Shown here one piece after another: positions 38,890 through 49,311 of a DNA stretch of 64,000 nucleotides (its first letter is position 1; each line of letters starts with the position of its first letter). The notes beneath the pieces were generated by a model. The model ran no database searches. It was not told the DNA's origin and saw only the letters and a program-made list of their open reading frames with translations. This stretch comes from Phenylobacterium deserti (lineage in GTDB: Bacteria > Pseudomonadota > Alphaproteobacteria > Caulobacterales > Caulobacteraceae), in contig CALQQB010000009.1 in the NCBI GenBank assembly GCA_943332615.1, forward strand, positions 27,512 through 91,511, in the 5' to 3' direction. A program made the position numbers and the translations under genes.

Positions 38890-40619
38890 CAGATATCGGC
38901 GTACATGTGAGTCTCGGCCGCGCCGCCCGGGTGGGTGGTGGCGCCCAGGTGGGCCGGGCCGACGCCCTTGGCGAACTTCCAGAGCGCGCCGGACTGGTAG
39001 TTGGTGCTGCGCGGCGTCCAGGCGGCCTTGCGGCGCGCCAGTTCGTCGGCCGGGACCTCCAGCTCGATCGTGCCGACATCGGCGTCGATGGCGATGATGT
39101 CGCCGTCCTGGACCAGGCCGATCGGCCCGCCGTCCGCCGCCTCAGGCCCCACATGGCCGATGCAGAGGCCCCGCGTGGCGCCCGAGAACCGGCCATCGGT
39201 GATCAGCGCGATGTTCTCCACGCCCTGGCCATAGATCGCCGCGGTGGTAGACAGCATCTCCCGCATCCCGGGCCCGCCCTTCGGCCCTTCGTAGCGGATG
39301 ACCAGGACATCGCCTTCCTTGTACTGGCGCGCCTCGACGGCGGCGAAGCAGGCCTCCTCGCCGTCGAACACCCGGGCCGGGCCGCGGTGTCTGGTGTGCT
39401 TCAGGCCCGCGACCTTCACGATCGCGCCATCCGGGGCCAGCGAGCCCCAGAGGCCGACGACGCCGCCGGTGGTCGACAGCGGGTTGGAGACCGGCCGGAT
39501 CACGTCCTGGGTATCGTCCCAGACCACACCCTGGAGGTTCTCGGCCATGGTCTTGCCGGTCACCGTCATGCAGTCGCCGTGGATCAGGCCCGCGTCGAAC
39601 AGGGTGCGCAGCAGCATCGGCATGCCGCCCGCCTCGCCCATCTTCTTGGCCGGGTATCGCCCGCCGGGCATCAGGTCGGCCAGGTAGGGCGTGCGCTTCA
39701 TGATCTCGGCGACGTCGCGCAGGGTGAAGCTGATCCCCGCCTCATGGGCCATGGCCGGAAGGTGCAGGCCGCCGTTGGTGGAGCCGCCGGTGGCCGCGAC
39801 CACGACGGCGGCGTTCTCGAAGGCCTCGCGGGTGCAGATATCGCGGGGGCGGATGTTGCGTTCGATCAGCGCCATGACCGCCTCGCCGGTGGCCTCGGCG
39901 TACCTATCGCGGTCGAGGTAGGGCGCGGGCAGGGCCGATGACAGCGGCAGGGCCAAGCCGATCGCCTCCGAAACGCAGGCCATGGTGTTGGCGGTGTACT
40001 GGCCGCCGCACGCGCCCTCTCCCGGACAGGCGTGCTGTTCCAGGTCGCACAGGTCTTCCAGGCTCATCTCTCCGGCCGAGTGCTTGCCGACGCCTTCGAA
40101 GACATCCTGAACGGTGACGTCGCGGTCGTGCCACCGGCCGGGAAGGATCGAGCCGCCGTAGATGAAGGCGGCCGGCACGTTCAGCCGCAGCATCGCCATC
40201 ATCATGCCCGGCAGGGATTTGTCGCAGCCGGCGACGCCGACCAGGGCGTCATAGCTGTGGCCGCGGATCGAGAGTTCTACCGAGTCGGCGATCACTTCGC
40301 GGCTGACCAGGGACGAGCGCATGCCCTCGTGGCCCATGGCGATGCCATCGGTGACGGTGATGGTGCAGAATTCGCGCGGCGTGCCCCCGGCCCGCTTCAC
40401 ACCCTCAGCCGCCGCATGGGCCTGGCGCATCAGCGCGGTGTTGCAGGGCGCCGACTCGTTCCAGCACGACGCCACGCCCACGAAGGGCTGGGCGATCTCG
40501 CGGGTGCCGAGGCCCATGGCGAACAGGTACGACCGGTGCGGCGCCCGCGAGGGGCCTTCGGTTGTGTGGCGGCTGGGCAGCCGGGACTTGTCCCAGGATC
40601 CGTCCGGCTTGCGATGCAT
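38889..40619 (-). CDS. IlvD/Edd family dehydratase (dihydroxy-acid dehydratase or sugar-acid dehydratase)
   Basis: GVASCWNESAPCN; CDKSLPGMMMAMLRLNVPAAFIYGGSILPG; GACGGQYTANTMACVSEAIGLALP; GRFSGATRGLCIGHVGPEAADGGPIGLVQDGD. Confidence 0.93.
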   Translation of the reverse strand: MHRKPDGSWDKSRLPSRHTTEGPSRAPHRSYLFAMGLGTREIAQPFVGVASCWNESAPCNTALMRQAHAAAEGVKRAGGTPREFCTITVTDGIAMGHEGMRSSLVSREVIADSVELSIRGHSYDALVGVAGCDKSLPGMMMAMLRLNVPAAFIYGGSILPGRWHDRDVTVQDVFEGVGKHSAGEMSLEDLCDLEQHACPGEGACGGQYTANTMACVSEAIGLALPLSSALPAPYLDRDRYAEATGEAVMALIERNIRPRDICTREAFENAAVVVAATGGSTNGGLHLPAMAHEAGISFTLRDVAEIMKRTPYLADLMPGGRYPAKKMGEAGGMPMLLRTLFDAGLIHGDCMTVTGKTMAENLQGVVWDDTQDVIRPVSNPLSTTGGVVGLWGSLAPDGAIVKVAGLKHTRHRGPARVFDGEEACFAAVEARQYKEGDVLVIRYEGPKGGPGMREMLSTTAAIYGQGVENIALITDGRFSGATRGLCIGHVGPEAADGGPIGLVQDGDIIAIDADVGTIELEVPADELARRKAAWTPRSTNYQSGALWKFAKGVGPAHLGATTHPGGAAETHMYADI

Positions 40620-40870
40620 GTGAAGGCCCTCCCGTCGTGTCGAGGGTTCTCTCTAAGGTCGGTGTCGCCGAGACGGAAGAGGCGAGCGGCGGCGGGGTCG
40701 CGAACTCTACCTTTGCATGTATTCGAGCTCGCCTTGGGGTTTGTGCTGCACCGCCGAGACCCGAGATCTTTGAACCAGCGTATTTTCCTTGCGCTGCAAG
40801 CATTCGGCGCCGCCTCGCAGGTGCGAATAGCTGTGGTCACATGGCGAAATTCCGGCCGGAACGAACAAAT

Positions 40871-40893
40871 AAGGCGCGCCATCGGCGCGCCTT
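40871..40893. terminator. Perfect hairpin, possible terminator
   Basis: AAGGCGCGCC-ATC-GGCGCGCCTT (10-bp stem); only weakly T-rich downstream (GAGGTTGTTT). Confidence 0.4.
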
Positions 40894-41130
40894 GAGGTTG
40901 TTTATTGGGATGAACAAAGTCAGTGACAACGTGACCTTTGCTCAAATCTGACCCTACGGCAAGCCATTTAGCAGCGGATTATTTTACCTTCCGTAGCGTC
41001 CAACTGAGTCTTATTTAGTTATCAGTGTTCACTTACGGCATTTGCGTTGACGACCTCTCTAACCTGCTTCAGCGTGCTGGATAAGCGCAGGCAATAGCGC
41101 TCATCCAGCTGCGGGGAGGCAGCCGACATC

Positions 41131-44010
41131 ATGGCGTTCAAGCACACCTTGCTTGCGTCCAGCGCTCTGCTGGCCGCGGCGATAGGAACATCCGCGTCCG
41201 CTCAGGCGCCGGCCAGCACCAACACCATTCAGGAACTGGTGGTCACCGCCGAAAAGCGGGAACAGAGTCTGCAAGATGTTCCGGTCGCGATCTCGGCCTT
41301 CACCGCGGAGCGGCGCGATATCGTTGGCATCCAGTCCATCCAGGACATGACCAACTTCACCCCGGGCCTGCAGTACTCGACCTCCACCGACCGGATTTCG
41401 CTGCGCGGCCTCGGCCGCCTCACCAACGTGCTGTCGGCTGACGCGTCGGTCGCCAACTATGCGGACGGGGTCTACGAGACCTTCGCGGTGCGGGCGGGCT
41501 CCTCGACGCTGGAGCTTGAGCGTGTGGAGATCCTGCGCGGACCGCAGGGCACGCTGTACGGCCGCAACTCGATCGCCGGCGCGATCAATATCATTTCGCG
41601 GCGCCCGACCACGGAGCCCTACGCGGAAGTCCGCGCCACATACGGCAACTACAACCGCTCCGTCGTCGAAGGCGCGATCTCAGGCCCGTTGAGCGACCGG
41701 GTGCAGGCGCGCCTGTTCGCCAACTGGGAATACCAGGGCAAGGGCTGGATCAAGAATACGGTCCCAGGCATGCCGTCCGAGGGCAACCGCCTGGACACCT
41801 TCTATGTCGAAGGCCAGATCCAGGTTCAGTTCTCCGAAAAGATCGAGATGTGGAGCAAGTTCGGCTACACGAGCTGGCGCAACGGGGCCGGCGGTCCGGG
41901 CTCGCAATCGGCGGGCTGGACGCCGAACATCTACGACGAGACCGGCAAGGTGCTGCCCAACATCAGCGCCACCAACCCGAACGGTGGCAACGGCTTCAAC
42001 ATCATCGAGTTTCCCGAGGGCGCGACGAACATCAACGCCGGCTTCGGCTGCTCGGGTCTGGCGACCAACGTCACCAGCGCCAATGGTCCGGGCATCGGTG
42101 GATGCGTGAACGCCTCGCACGACAGCCCGTGGCTGATCAACCGCCCGATCACCTACAATGTGCGCCTGCCCAGCGCCTACACGGTGGCCAGCCACTGGAC
42201 CTATCACGCCGACAATTTCGACATCAAATACATCGTTGGCGGCGTGCGTTACTGGTACCACCTGAAGGGTTCGGTGCCCGGCGGCAGCCAGGACGCGCCG
42301 ATCACCAAATTCACCGCCGGCGCCACGACCTTCTATCCTCAGGAAGGTTTCGACTATCAGGAACGCAACGGCTTCATCTCCAATGAACTGAACATCGTTT
42401 CGACAAAAGAGAGTCCGCTAAAGTGGATCGTCGGCGCCTACTACTTTGATCAGCATTATCGCCAGCCGGTCAGCACCAACCAGGACCCGCGGCAGACAGA
42501 GTGGTTTGCCGTGCCTCCGTTCGGCGTCTGCCGGAGTGGGGCCAACCCCGGCGGCGGCGTCGCCGCGCCGTCGGTGGCATGCCCGACCGGCACGGGCCGT
42601 CGCTTCGACAACCGCCCGTCCGTCAACGACAAGTCCTATGCCTTCTACGGTCAGCTCACCTATGACTACGGCGACCAGTTCACCCTGACCGGCGGCCTCC
42701 GCTACTCCCATGACCGCAAGTACGGCACGGAGTCGGTTCGCCTGCTCTGTTTCGGGCTTCCGGCCTGCCTGGGCGGCCTGCCGCCGGAGTTCTTCGCCGC
42801 ACCGCTGGATCTGACCGGGGTCACGACCGTGGTCGCCGGCGGCACCGGCGCGGTCAACGACGGGGTCCCACAGGGCGTGAAGGGACCGACCAGTTATGAT
42901 CCGAAGACCGGCTTCGCCTCACGGAATTATGACGCCAGCTGGCAGGCCGTCACCGGCACGGCCAAGCTGGACTGGCATCCGGATGCCGACACCCTCGGCT
43001 ACCTCAGCTACAGCCGCGGCTACCGTTCTGGCGGCTTCAATATCGGCATCTTCACGGTGTTGAGCTACCTGCCCTACTCGGACAAGGAGTCGGTCGATGC
43101 CCTTGAGATAGGGCTCAAGAAGAACTGGAGCCCGTCGTTCCAGACCAATGTCGCCCTGTACCACTACGACTACAAGAATCTGCAGATTCCGATCAGCGTC
43201 ATCAGGACCGGTGATTTCCTCGGATCGCCCGTCGCTCAGGGCACGACCTCATTTTACAACACACCCAAGTCACGCTCGCAGGGCTTGGAAGTCGAGGTGC
43301 TCTGGCAACCGATCGAAAACCTTCAGATCATCGGAAGCTACTCCTACATCGACGCCACAATCCGCAACGGTCAGGCGATTGACACCACGGATCCGAACGC
43401 CCTCGCGGTGGGCGCCAAGCCGATCCACACGATCGCCCAATGCCAAGCCGGCGGCGCCGCCGTGGTTGGCGACTGCATCGTGGACGATCCTACCAACGGC
43501 CTGCCCGGCAAGGGATACCGTCGGCTCCAGAGCCTGAAGGGCAACGACCTGCCCAATGCCCCGCGCAACAAGATCGCCATCGCGGCCAACTACACCTGGA
43601 ATTTCGAACCGGGCTCGCTGACCGCCAGCGCCACCTACTCCTGGCGTGACCACACCTACGGCACGCTGTTCAAGCGCTGGTACACGGAGTCCCCGACCTG
43701 GAGCCAGGTGGACACCCGCCTGCTCTGGAAGGACACCAAGGGCAAGTACGAGTTCATCGCCTACGTGAAGAACCTGTTCGACACGATTGGCTACGACCAG
43801 GGCGCCACGGGGTCCAGGATCAACGGCAGCTTCTCCAACGTCTACGGCGCGAACCCGGCCGGCCTGACCTGCAGTCCGGTCGTCACGGGCGCCGCGAACC
43901 CTGCGGGTGGAAGCGTGGGCACCCGCAACTGCGTGCAGGGCATCAGCAAGACCTTCTACACGACCCCGCCTCGCACCTACGGGATCGAGGTTCGCTACAA
44001 GTTCTGGTAG
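41131..44010 (+). CDS. TonB-dependent receptor
   Basis: Signal peptide; IQELVVTAEKREQSLQDVPVAISAFTAERRDIVGIQSIQDMTNFTPGLQYS; RVEILRGPQGTLYGRNSIAGAINIISRRPT; terminal YGIEVRYKFW. Confidence 0.96.
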   Translation: MAFKHTLLASSALLAAAIGTSASAQAPASTNTIQELVVTAEKREQSLQDVPVAISAFTAERRDIVGIQSIQDMTNFTPGLQYSTSTDRISLRGLGRLTNVLSADASVANYADGVYETFAVRAGSSTLELERVEILRGPQGTLYGRNSIAGAINIISRRPTTEPYAEVRATYGNYNRSVVEGAISGPLSDRVQARLFANWEYQGKGWIKNTVPGMPSEGNRLDTFYVEGQIQVQFSEKIEMWSKFGYTSWRNGAGGPGSQSAGWTPNIYDETGKVLPNISATNPNGGNGFNIIEFPEGATNINAGFGCSGLATNVTSANGPGIGGCVNASHDSPWLINRPITYNVRLPSAYTVASHWTYHADNFDIKYIVGGVRYWYHLKGSVPGGSQDAPITKFTAGATTFYPQEGFDYQERNGFISNELNIVSTKESPLKWIVGAYYFDQHYRQPVSTNQDPRQTEWFAVPPFGVCRSGANPGGGVAAPSVACPTGTGRRFDNRPSVNDKSYAFYGQLTYDYGDQFTLTGGLRYSHDRKYGTESVRLLCFGLPACLGGLPPEFFAAPLDLTGVTTVVAGGTGAVNDGVPQGVKGPTSYDPKTGFASRNYDASWQAVTGTAKLDWHPDADTLGYLSYSRGYRSGGFNIGIFTVLSYLPYSDKESVDALEIGLKKNWSPSFQTNVALYHYDYKNLQIPISVIRTGDFLGSPVAQGTTSFYNTPKSRSQGLEVEVLWQPIENLQIIGSYSYIDATIRNGQAIDTTDPNALAVGAKPIHTIAQCQAGGAAVVGDCIVDDPTNGLPGKGYRRLQSLKGNDLPNAPRNKIAIAANYTWNFEPGSLTASATYSWRDHTYGTLFKRWYTESPTWSQVDTRLLWKDTKGKYEFIAYVKNLFDTIGYDQGATGSRINGSFSNVYGANPAGLTCSPVVTGAANPAGGSVGTRNCVQGISKTFYTTPPRTYGIEVRYKFW

Positions 44011-44018
44011 CCGGCTCG

Positions 44019-44044
44019 CCGGGTCCGGTTTTCGCCGGACCCGG
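44019..44044. terminator. Perfect 10-bp stem hairpin just after the first receptor gene
   Basis: CCGGGTCCGG-TTTTCG-CCGGACCCGG; 8 bp after the stop codon; no strong T-tract. Confidence 0.5.
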
Positions 44045-44207
44045 TTCGCTCCGTAGTGTTGTTTCAGCGCCGCAATGATCGAGATTCACATCAACCGCGC
44101 GGCAGGCGCGGTCACTGTGCGTTGACGGCTGGGTGATCGTCGTTCAGCTTCCTCCCTTCAAGCGCAACGAATAGCGCTCACCTGAAATCTGCGGGGAGGC
44201 AGTCCAT

Positions 44208-46826
44208 ATGAAATTCAAGCATACCCTTTTGACGACCAGCGCGCTGATGGCGGCTGTCATCAGCGGCGCCGCGCACGCGCAGTCCGCGGCGAACACCAAC
44301 ACCATCGAAGAGCTGGTGGTCACCGCCGAAAAGCGGGAAGCCAGCCTGCAGGACGTGCCCGTCGCCATCTCGGCCTTCACGGCTGAGAAGCGCGACCTGG
44401 TCGGGATCAACACCGTCCAGGACATGACCAACTTCACGCCCGGCCTGCAGTATTCCACCCAGACCGACCGCATCTCGCTCCGCGGCGTCGGGCGCCTCAA
44501 CAACTCGCACGCCGCCGACTCGTCTGTGGCCGTGTACTCCGACGGCATCTACTCCACCTCGACGGTGCAGGCCGGCGAGACGCCGATCTTCATCGACCGG
44601 CTGGAAGTGCTGCGCGGCCCGCAGGGCACCCTCTATGGACGCAACTCGATCGGCGGCGCCATCAACGTCGTGTCGCGCCGGCCCACCGAGGAGTTCTACG
44701 CAGAGGTCCGCGGCACCTATCAGAACTACAATCGCCGCCTCCTGGAAGCCGCGGTCTCCGGCCCGCTCAACGACTGGCTTCAGTTCCGCGTGGTCGGCAA
44801 CTGGGACAAGCAGACCAAGGGCTGGTTCAAGAACATCAGCACCTCGCCGACCGCCCGTGATGAAGGCGGCGTGATCGACACCACCTTCTTCGAAGGCCAA
44901 CTTCAGGCCAAGTTCTCGGATCGGCTCGACGCCTGGGTCAAGGTGAGCGTGCTGAACTGGGATAACGGCGGAGGCGGCCCAGGCTCGCGCTCCAGCTGGA
45001 CTCCGGCGCCCTACAACATCGCGCAACAGTCGCAGGGTAACGCCCAGGTCCCGAACGCGGGCTTCGCCTACAGCGGCCTGGCGACCAATGTGTCGACCAC
45101 TTGTCCGAACCAAAACATCTCGCTCACCAGTGTGCGCAAGATCTGCTTGGACACCCCCGGGACCGTGCGATTGACCGACACGGCGATCTTCGCCGGCCAC
45201 CTGACCTATCACGCCGACAAGTTCGACGTGAAATTCGTCACCGGCGGCACGCGCTATCACTACACCCTGACCGGCGACCAGGACGGCACGGGCGTGTCAT
45301 CGTACTCGACCTGCTACACCCAGCCCGCGGCCGCCATTCCGGGCTGCCTCGCCGGCACGACGGCGCCGGTGAACTACCCCACCAAGTACTCCTTCGACTA
45401 TCAGGAGATCGAGGAGTGGTGGAGCCACGAGATCAACCTGATCTCGACCGGCGATGGCCCGTTCCAATACGTGCTGGGCGCCTACTACTATCACGAGACC
45501 TTCAGCCAACCGGTGTTCACCCGGCTGGAGAACGAGGCCCGACTCGACGGCTTCGTGCTCAATCCGGCGACCGGCGGCGCGGCGCCGTCGGCCTTCGATC
45601 GCCACATCTACGACGACCGCCCGCACTTCAACCTGATCTCGCGGGCGATCTTCGGCCAAATCGACTGGCAGTTCTCGTCGCAGTGGAAGACCACGCTTGG
45701 CCTCCGCTACGGTGACGACCAGAAGTCCGGCTACGAGCGCAACCGGATCATCAACGCGCCCGGCACCTCCATCGCCACCCTGCCCCTCGATCTGGCGCCC
45801 TTCCTTGGTAACGACATCGGATCGAAGGGCGTGGTCTCCACCACGTTTGATCCGCTGACGGGCTTCAAGACCCGCCTCTTCGACGCCAAGTTCTCGGCGG
45901 TGACCGGCACCGCGGGGCTGCAGTTCACGCCCAACGACGACACCCTGATCTATGGCAAGTACAGCCGCGGCTATAAGGCGGGCGGCTTCCGGGTCGGCAT
46001 CGACACCTCGCTGGGCGGCAGTCCGCTGACCAAGAAGGAAACCCTCGACTCCTTCGAGCTTGGCATGAAGACCAATATCGGCGCCACGCTCCAGATCAAC
46101 GGCGACATTTTCTACTACAACTACCAGAACGCCCAGGTGCCGCTGTCACAGCCCTCGTCGACGGCGGGTGGAACGGCCATCTCGATCCTGTTCAACGTGC
46201 CCAAGGCGCGCACGATCGGTCTCGAAGTTGAGTCGATCTGGCAGCCGATCGACCACCTGCAGATCCTGGCCAACTACTCCTACCTCGACGCCCAGGTCCG
46301 CAAGGGCCAGGCCATCGACGGCGCCGACTCCTGCGCCCTGGCGCCAGGGGCCCTGCAGACTCGAGCGGCAGGCGTCACCGACGCCTTCTGCGCCGGTCCG
46401 CAGTTCTTCCAGGACCTGAAGGGCAACACCCTGCCGAACTCCGCGAAGCATCGCTTCACGGTCAACTCCAACTACACCTGGGTCTACGATCCGGGCAGCC
46501 TGACGGCGTCGGCCACGGTGGTGTGGCGGGGCGCCCAGTACGGCAGCATCTTCGACCGCAGCTACTACAAGGCCCCGGACTTCTGGCAGGTCGATGGCCG
46601 ACTGACCTGGAGGGACAAGGATGATCACTACACGATCATCGCCTTCGTGAAGAACCTGCTGGACGATGAAGGCTATGCGAACGGCGCCACCGCCGGTCGC
46701 CGGGCCGGGATCACCCCGACCTTCGCGAACCCGACCCTGAATCGCTCGGGCGTGTTCGGCCAGAGCACGACCTATGAGCTTAACCCGCCGCGCACCTACG
46801 GCGTGGAAGTCCAGTACCGCTTCTAG
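44208..46826 (+). CDS. TonB-dependent receptor, paralog of the preceding one
   Basis: IEELVVTAEKREASLQDVPVAISAFTAEKRDLVGINTVQDMTNFTPGLQYS; RLEVLRGPQGTLYGRNSIGGAINVVSRRPTEE; terminal YGVEVQYRF. Confidence 0.96.
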   Translation: MKFKHTLLTTSALMAAVISGAAHAQSAANTNTIEELVVTAEKREASLQDVPVAISAFTAEKRDLVGINTVQDMTNFTPGLQYSTQTDRISLRGVGRLNNSHAADSSVAVYSDGIYSTSTVQAGETPIFIDRLEVLRGPQGTLYGRNSIGGAINVVSRRPTEEFYAEVRGTYQNYNRRLLEAAVSGPLNDWLQFRVVGNWDKQTKGWFKNISTSPTARDEGGVIDTTFFEGQLQAKFSDRLDAWVKVSVLNWDNGGGGPGSRSSWTPAPYNIAQQSQGNAQVPNAGFAYSGLATNVSTTCPNQNISLTSVRKICLDTPGTVRLTDTAIFAGHLTYHADKFDVKFVTGGTRYHYTLTGDQDGTGVSSYSTCYTQPAAAIPGCLAGTTAPVNYPTKYSFDYQEIEEWWSHEINLISTGDGPFQYVLGAYYYHETFSQPVFTRLENEARLDGFVLNPATGGAAPSAFDRHIYDDRPHFNLISRAIFGQIDWQFSSQWKTTLGLRYGDDQKSGYERNRIINAPGTSIATLPLDLAPFLGNDIGSKGVVSTTFDPLTGFKTRLFDAKFSAVTGTAGLQFTPNDDTLIYGKYSRGYKAGGFRVGIDTSLGGSPLTKKETLDSFELGMKTNIGATLQINGDIFYYNYQNAQVPLSQPSSTAGGTAISILFNVPKARTIGLEVESIWQPIDHLQILANYSYLDAQVRKGQAIDGADSCALAPGALQTRAAGVTDAFCAGPQFFQDLKGNTLPNSAKHRFTVNSNYTWVYDPGSLTASATVVWRGAQYGSIFDRSYYKAPDFWQVDGRLTWRDKDDHYTIIAFVKNLLDDEGYANGATAGRRAGITPTFANPTLNRSGVFGQSTTYELNPPRTYGVEVQYRF

Positions 46827-46847
46827 AAGTCGGACTGGCGAAAGACT

Positions 46848-46880
46848 GGGGCGTTCCGCTGCAAGGCGGGACGCCCTTTC
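46848..46880. terminator. Hairpin between convergent genes
   Basis: GGGCGTTCCGC-TGCAAG-GCGGGACGCCC followed by TTTCATTT. Confidence 0.7.
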
Positions 46881-47271
46881 ATTTGGTGGCGGAGAGGACC
46901 TCTTCGATGCGGGTCGTCCAGGCGACCTCGAAGGCCGGGGTCCAGCCCTGGCCCAGCAGGGCGCGGCAGGTCTCCATCACGATCCAGAAGAAACGGTTGA
47001 AGACGTCGTGGGGCGTGCCGAACCCGTCGTGGTTCACTCGCTCGGCGCGGATCAGGTTCAGCTGGAAGGGGCCGCCCGGATCGGTCAGGCAACTGAACAC
47101 CATGGTCAGCATCTCGGCCTTGATCGCGCCGCTGACGTCGCGCCAGAACCGCTCCTGGGTTTCCGGGAACTCGGCGAACAGCCGCTCATAGACGGCGGCG
47201 GTCGGATCACCGGCGCGCTCGACCAGCTGCTCCAGCGATTGTTCGATCACATCGGCGGCTTCGATCATCAT
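46879..47271 (-). CDS. hypothetical, globin-like helical protein
   Basis: AADVIEQSLEQLVERAGDPTAAVYERLFAEFPETQERFWRDVSGAIKAEMLTMVF...; resembles the globin fold (xxYxxLFxxFPExxxxF). Confidence 0.5.
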   Translation of the reverse strand: MMIEAADVIEQSLEQLVERAGDPTAAVYERLFAEFPETQERFWRDVSGAIKAEMLTMVFSCLTDPGGPFQLNLIRAERVNHDGFGTPHDVFNRFFWIVMETCRALLGQGWTPAFEVAWTTRIEEVLSATK

Positions 47272-47339
47272 CTGCAGCCTTCGCTCCCTTGCCGCGTCCA
47301 GCCTATAGTCGGCGCACCGATTAAGAGGGAGGCGCGTCC

Positions 47340-48185
47340 GTGGCGTTCGAGGAAATCATTTATGCGGTCGAGGCGGGGGTGGCGACAATCACCCTCAACC
47401 GCCCGGCCTACCGCAACGCCCAGGGCTACCGGATGCTCGACGAAATCGACGCGGCCTTCGATCTGGCGCGGCCCGACGAGGCGGTGAAGGTGGTGCTGGT
47501 CCGCGGCGCCGGCGGCGTCTTCTCCACCGGCCACGACCTGGGCACGCCCGAGGCCCTGGACTACCGCAAGGCCCTGGGCGCCAAGCCCGGCATCCAGACC
47601 TATGACCAGTTCAAGAAGTACAACCTCGACCTGCTGCTGAAGTGGCGCAATTTCGAGAAGCCGACCGTCGCGATGGTCGAGGGCTACTGCATCTATGCCG
47701 GCTGGATGCTGGCCGCCTGCATGGACGTGGTGTTCGCCGCCGAGGACGCGGAGTTCCTGGGCGGCTTCGTGGAATACAATTCCATCCCCTGGGACATCGG
47801 CGTGCGCCGCGCCAAGGAGCTGTGCTTCGAAAGCCGCTTCATCACCGCCACCGACGCCGCGCGCTACGGCTTCGTCAACCGGGTCCTGGCCAAGCCGGAT
47901 CTTGAGCGCGAGACCTATGCGTGGGCCAGGCGTGTGGCCGAGAACAGCCCCGAGGCCCTGCGGATGGCCAAGGTGCAGATGAACAAGGCCCAGGACGCGC
48001 AGGGATTCTCCAGCGCGCTCGAGGACAGCCTCGGCGACTACATGGCCATGATGTGGATGCCAGGTTCGGCCATGCGCATGGAAGGCGAGCGCCGCCTGCT
48101 GACCGTCGATCTGGCCGTCCGCGGCCGCAAGGGCCAGCGCCACGGCCTGCAACCCACCGCCGCCATTTCCGGAGCCAATAAGTGA
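47340..48185 (+). CDS. crotonase/enoyl-CoA hydratase family
   Basis: [63 protein letters not shown]. Confidence 0.92.
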   Translation: MAFEEIIYAVEAGVATITLNRPAYRNAQGYRMLDEIDAAFDLARPDEAVKVVLVRGAGGVFSTGHDLGTPEALDYRKALGAKPGIQTYDQFKKYNLDLLLKWRNFEKPTVAMVEGYCIYAGWMLAACMDVVFAAEDAEFLGGFVEYNSIPWDIGVRRAKELCFESRFITATDAARYGFVNRVLAKPDLERETYAWARRVAENSPEALRMAKVQMNKAQDAQGFSSALEDSLGDYMAMMWMPGSAMRMEGERRLLTVDLAVRGRKGQRHGLQPTAAISGANK

Positions 48186-49174
48186 CCGACACCTTCCGCG
48201 CCCTGCGCCTGCACAAGACCGATGCCGGCCAGGAGGCCCGCGTCGAGACCCTGACCCTCGACGACCTGATGGACGGCGACGTCACGGTCCGGGTCGAATA
48301 CTCCACCATCAACTTCAAGGACGGCCTGGCGCTCACCGGCCGCTCGCCGGTGGTGCGGGTGTGGCCGCTGATCCCCGGCATCGACTTCGCCGGGGTCGTC
48401 GAGACCTCGTCGCACGCCGGGTTCCATCCGGGCGACCGGGTGGTGCTCAATGGCTATGGCGTCGGCGAGACCCACCACGGCGGCTACGCCCAGCGCGCGC
48501 GGGTCAAGGGCGACTGGCTGGTCAAGCTGCCGGACGCGCTGTCCAGCGCTCAGGCGATGGCGATTGGCACCGCCGGCTACACCGCCATGCTGTCGGTGCT
48601 GGCGCTTGAGCGTCAGGGCGTGACCCCCGACGCCGGTGAGGTGCTGGTCACCGGCGCGGCCGGCGGCGTCGGCAGCGTGGCCATCGCGCTGCTGTCACGG
48701 CTAGGCTACCGCGTCGTGGCCTCCTCGCGGCGCGCGGAAAGCGAGGGCGCCTACCTCACGGGTCTCGGCGCCACGGAGGTCATCGATGCGGCGACACTGC
48801 AGGGCCCGGCCCGGCCGCTGGCCAAGGAACGCTGGGCCGGGGCGGTGGACTCGGTCGGCAGCCACACCCTGGCCAATGTGATCTCCCAGATGCGTTACAG
48901 CGGCGCCGTGGCGGCCTGTGGCCTGGCCCAAGGGCTGGACCTGCCGGGCTCGGTCGCGCCGTTCATCCTGCGCGGTGTCGTGCTGGCCGGGATCGACAGC
49001 GTGATGCGGCCGATGCCCGACCGCGTCGAGGCCTGGGGCCGGCTGGCGAGCGACCTGGACCTGGGGAAACTGGAAGCCATGACCAGCACCGCGACCCTCG
49101 AAGACCTGCCGCGGCTGGGCGGCGAAATCCTGGACGGCAAGGTGCGGGGGCGGGTGGTGGTGGCGGTCAAATAA
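48182..49174 (+). CDS. MDR-family oxidoreductase, acrylyl-CoA reductase (AcuI/YhdH)-like
   Basis: [75 protein letters not shown]. Confidence 0.9.
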   Translation: MTDTFRALRLHKTDAGQEARVETLTLDDLMDGDVTVRVEYSTINFKDGLALTGRSPVVRVWPLIPGIDFAGVVETSSHAGFHPGDRVVLNGYGVGETHHGGYAQRARVKGDWLVKLPDALSSAQAMAIGTAGYTAMLSVLALERQGVTPDAGEVLVTGAAGGVGSVAIALLSRLGYRVVASSRRAESEGAYLTGLGATEVIDAATLQGPARPLAKERWAGAVDSVGSHTLANVISQMRYSGAVAACGLAQGLDLPGSVAPFILRGVVLAGIDSVMRPMPDRVEAWGRLASDLDLGKLEAMTSTATLEDLPRLGGEILDGKVRGRVVVAVK

Positions 49175-49177
49175 TCA

Positions 49178-49303
49178 CCGCTCATCCCGGCGAAAGCCGG
49201 GACCCAGATGGAAAGTCCGGCGTCCCGCTCGATGGGCGCGAAGCCATGCCAGCCCACCTCTGCGTGTTGCGATCTGGGTCCCGGCATTCGCCGGGATGAG
49301 CGG
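49178..49303. repeat. Inverted-repeat element, copy A (~126 bp)
   Basis: Left CCGCTCATCCCGGCGAAAGCCGGGACCCAGAT (49178-49209), right ATCTGGGTCCCGGCATTCGCCGGGATGAGCGG (49272-49303). Confidence 0.95.
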
Positions 49304-49311
49304 AAATAGAG

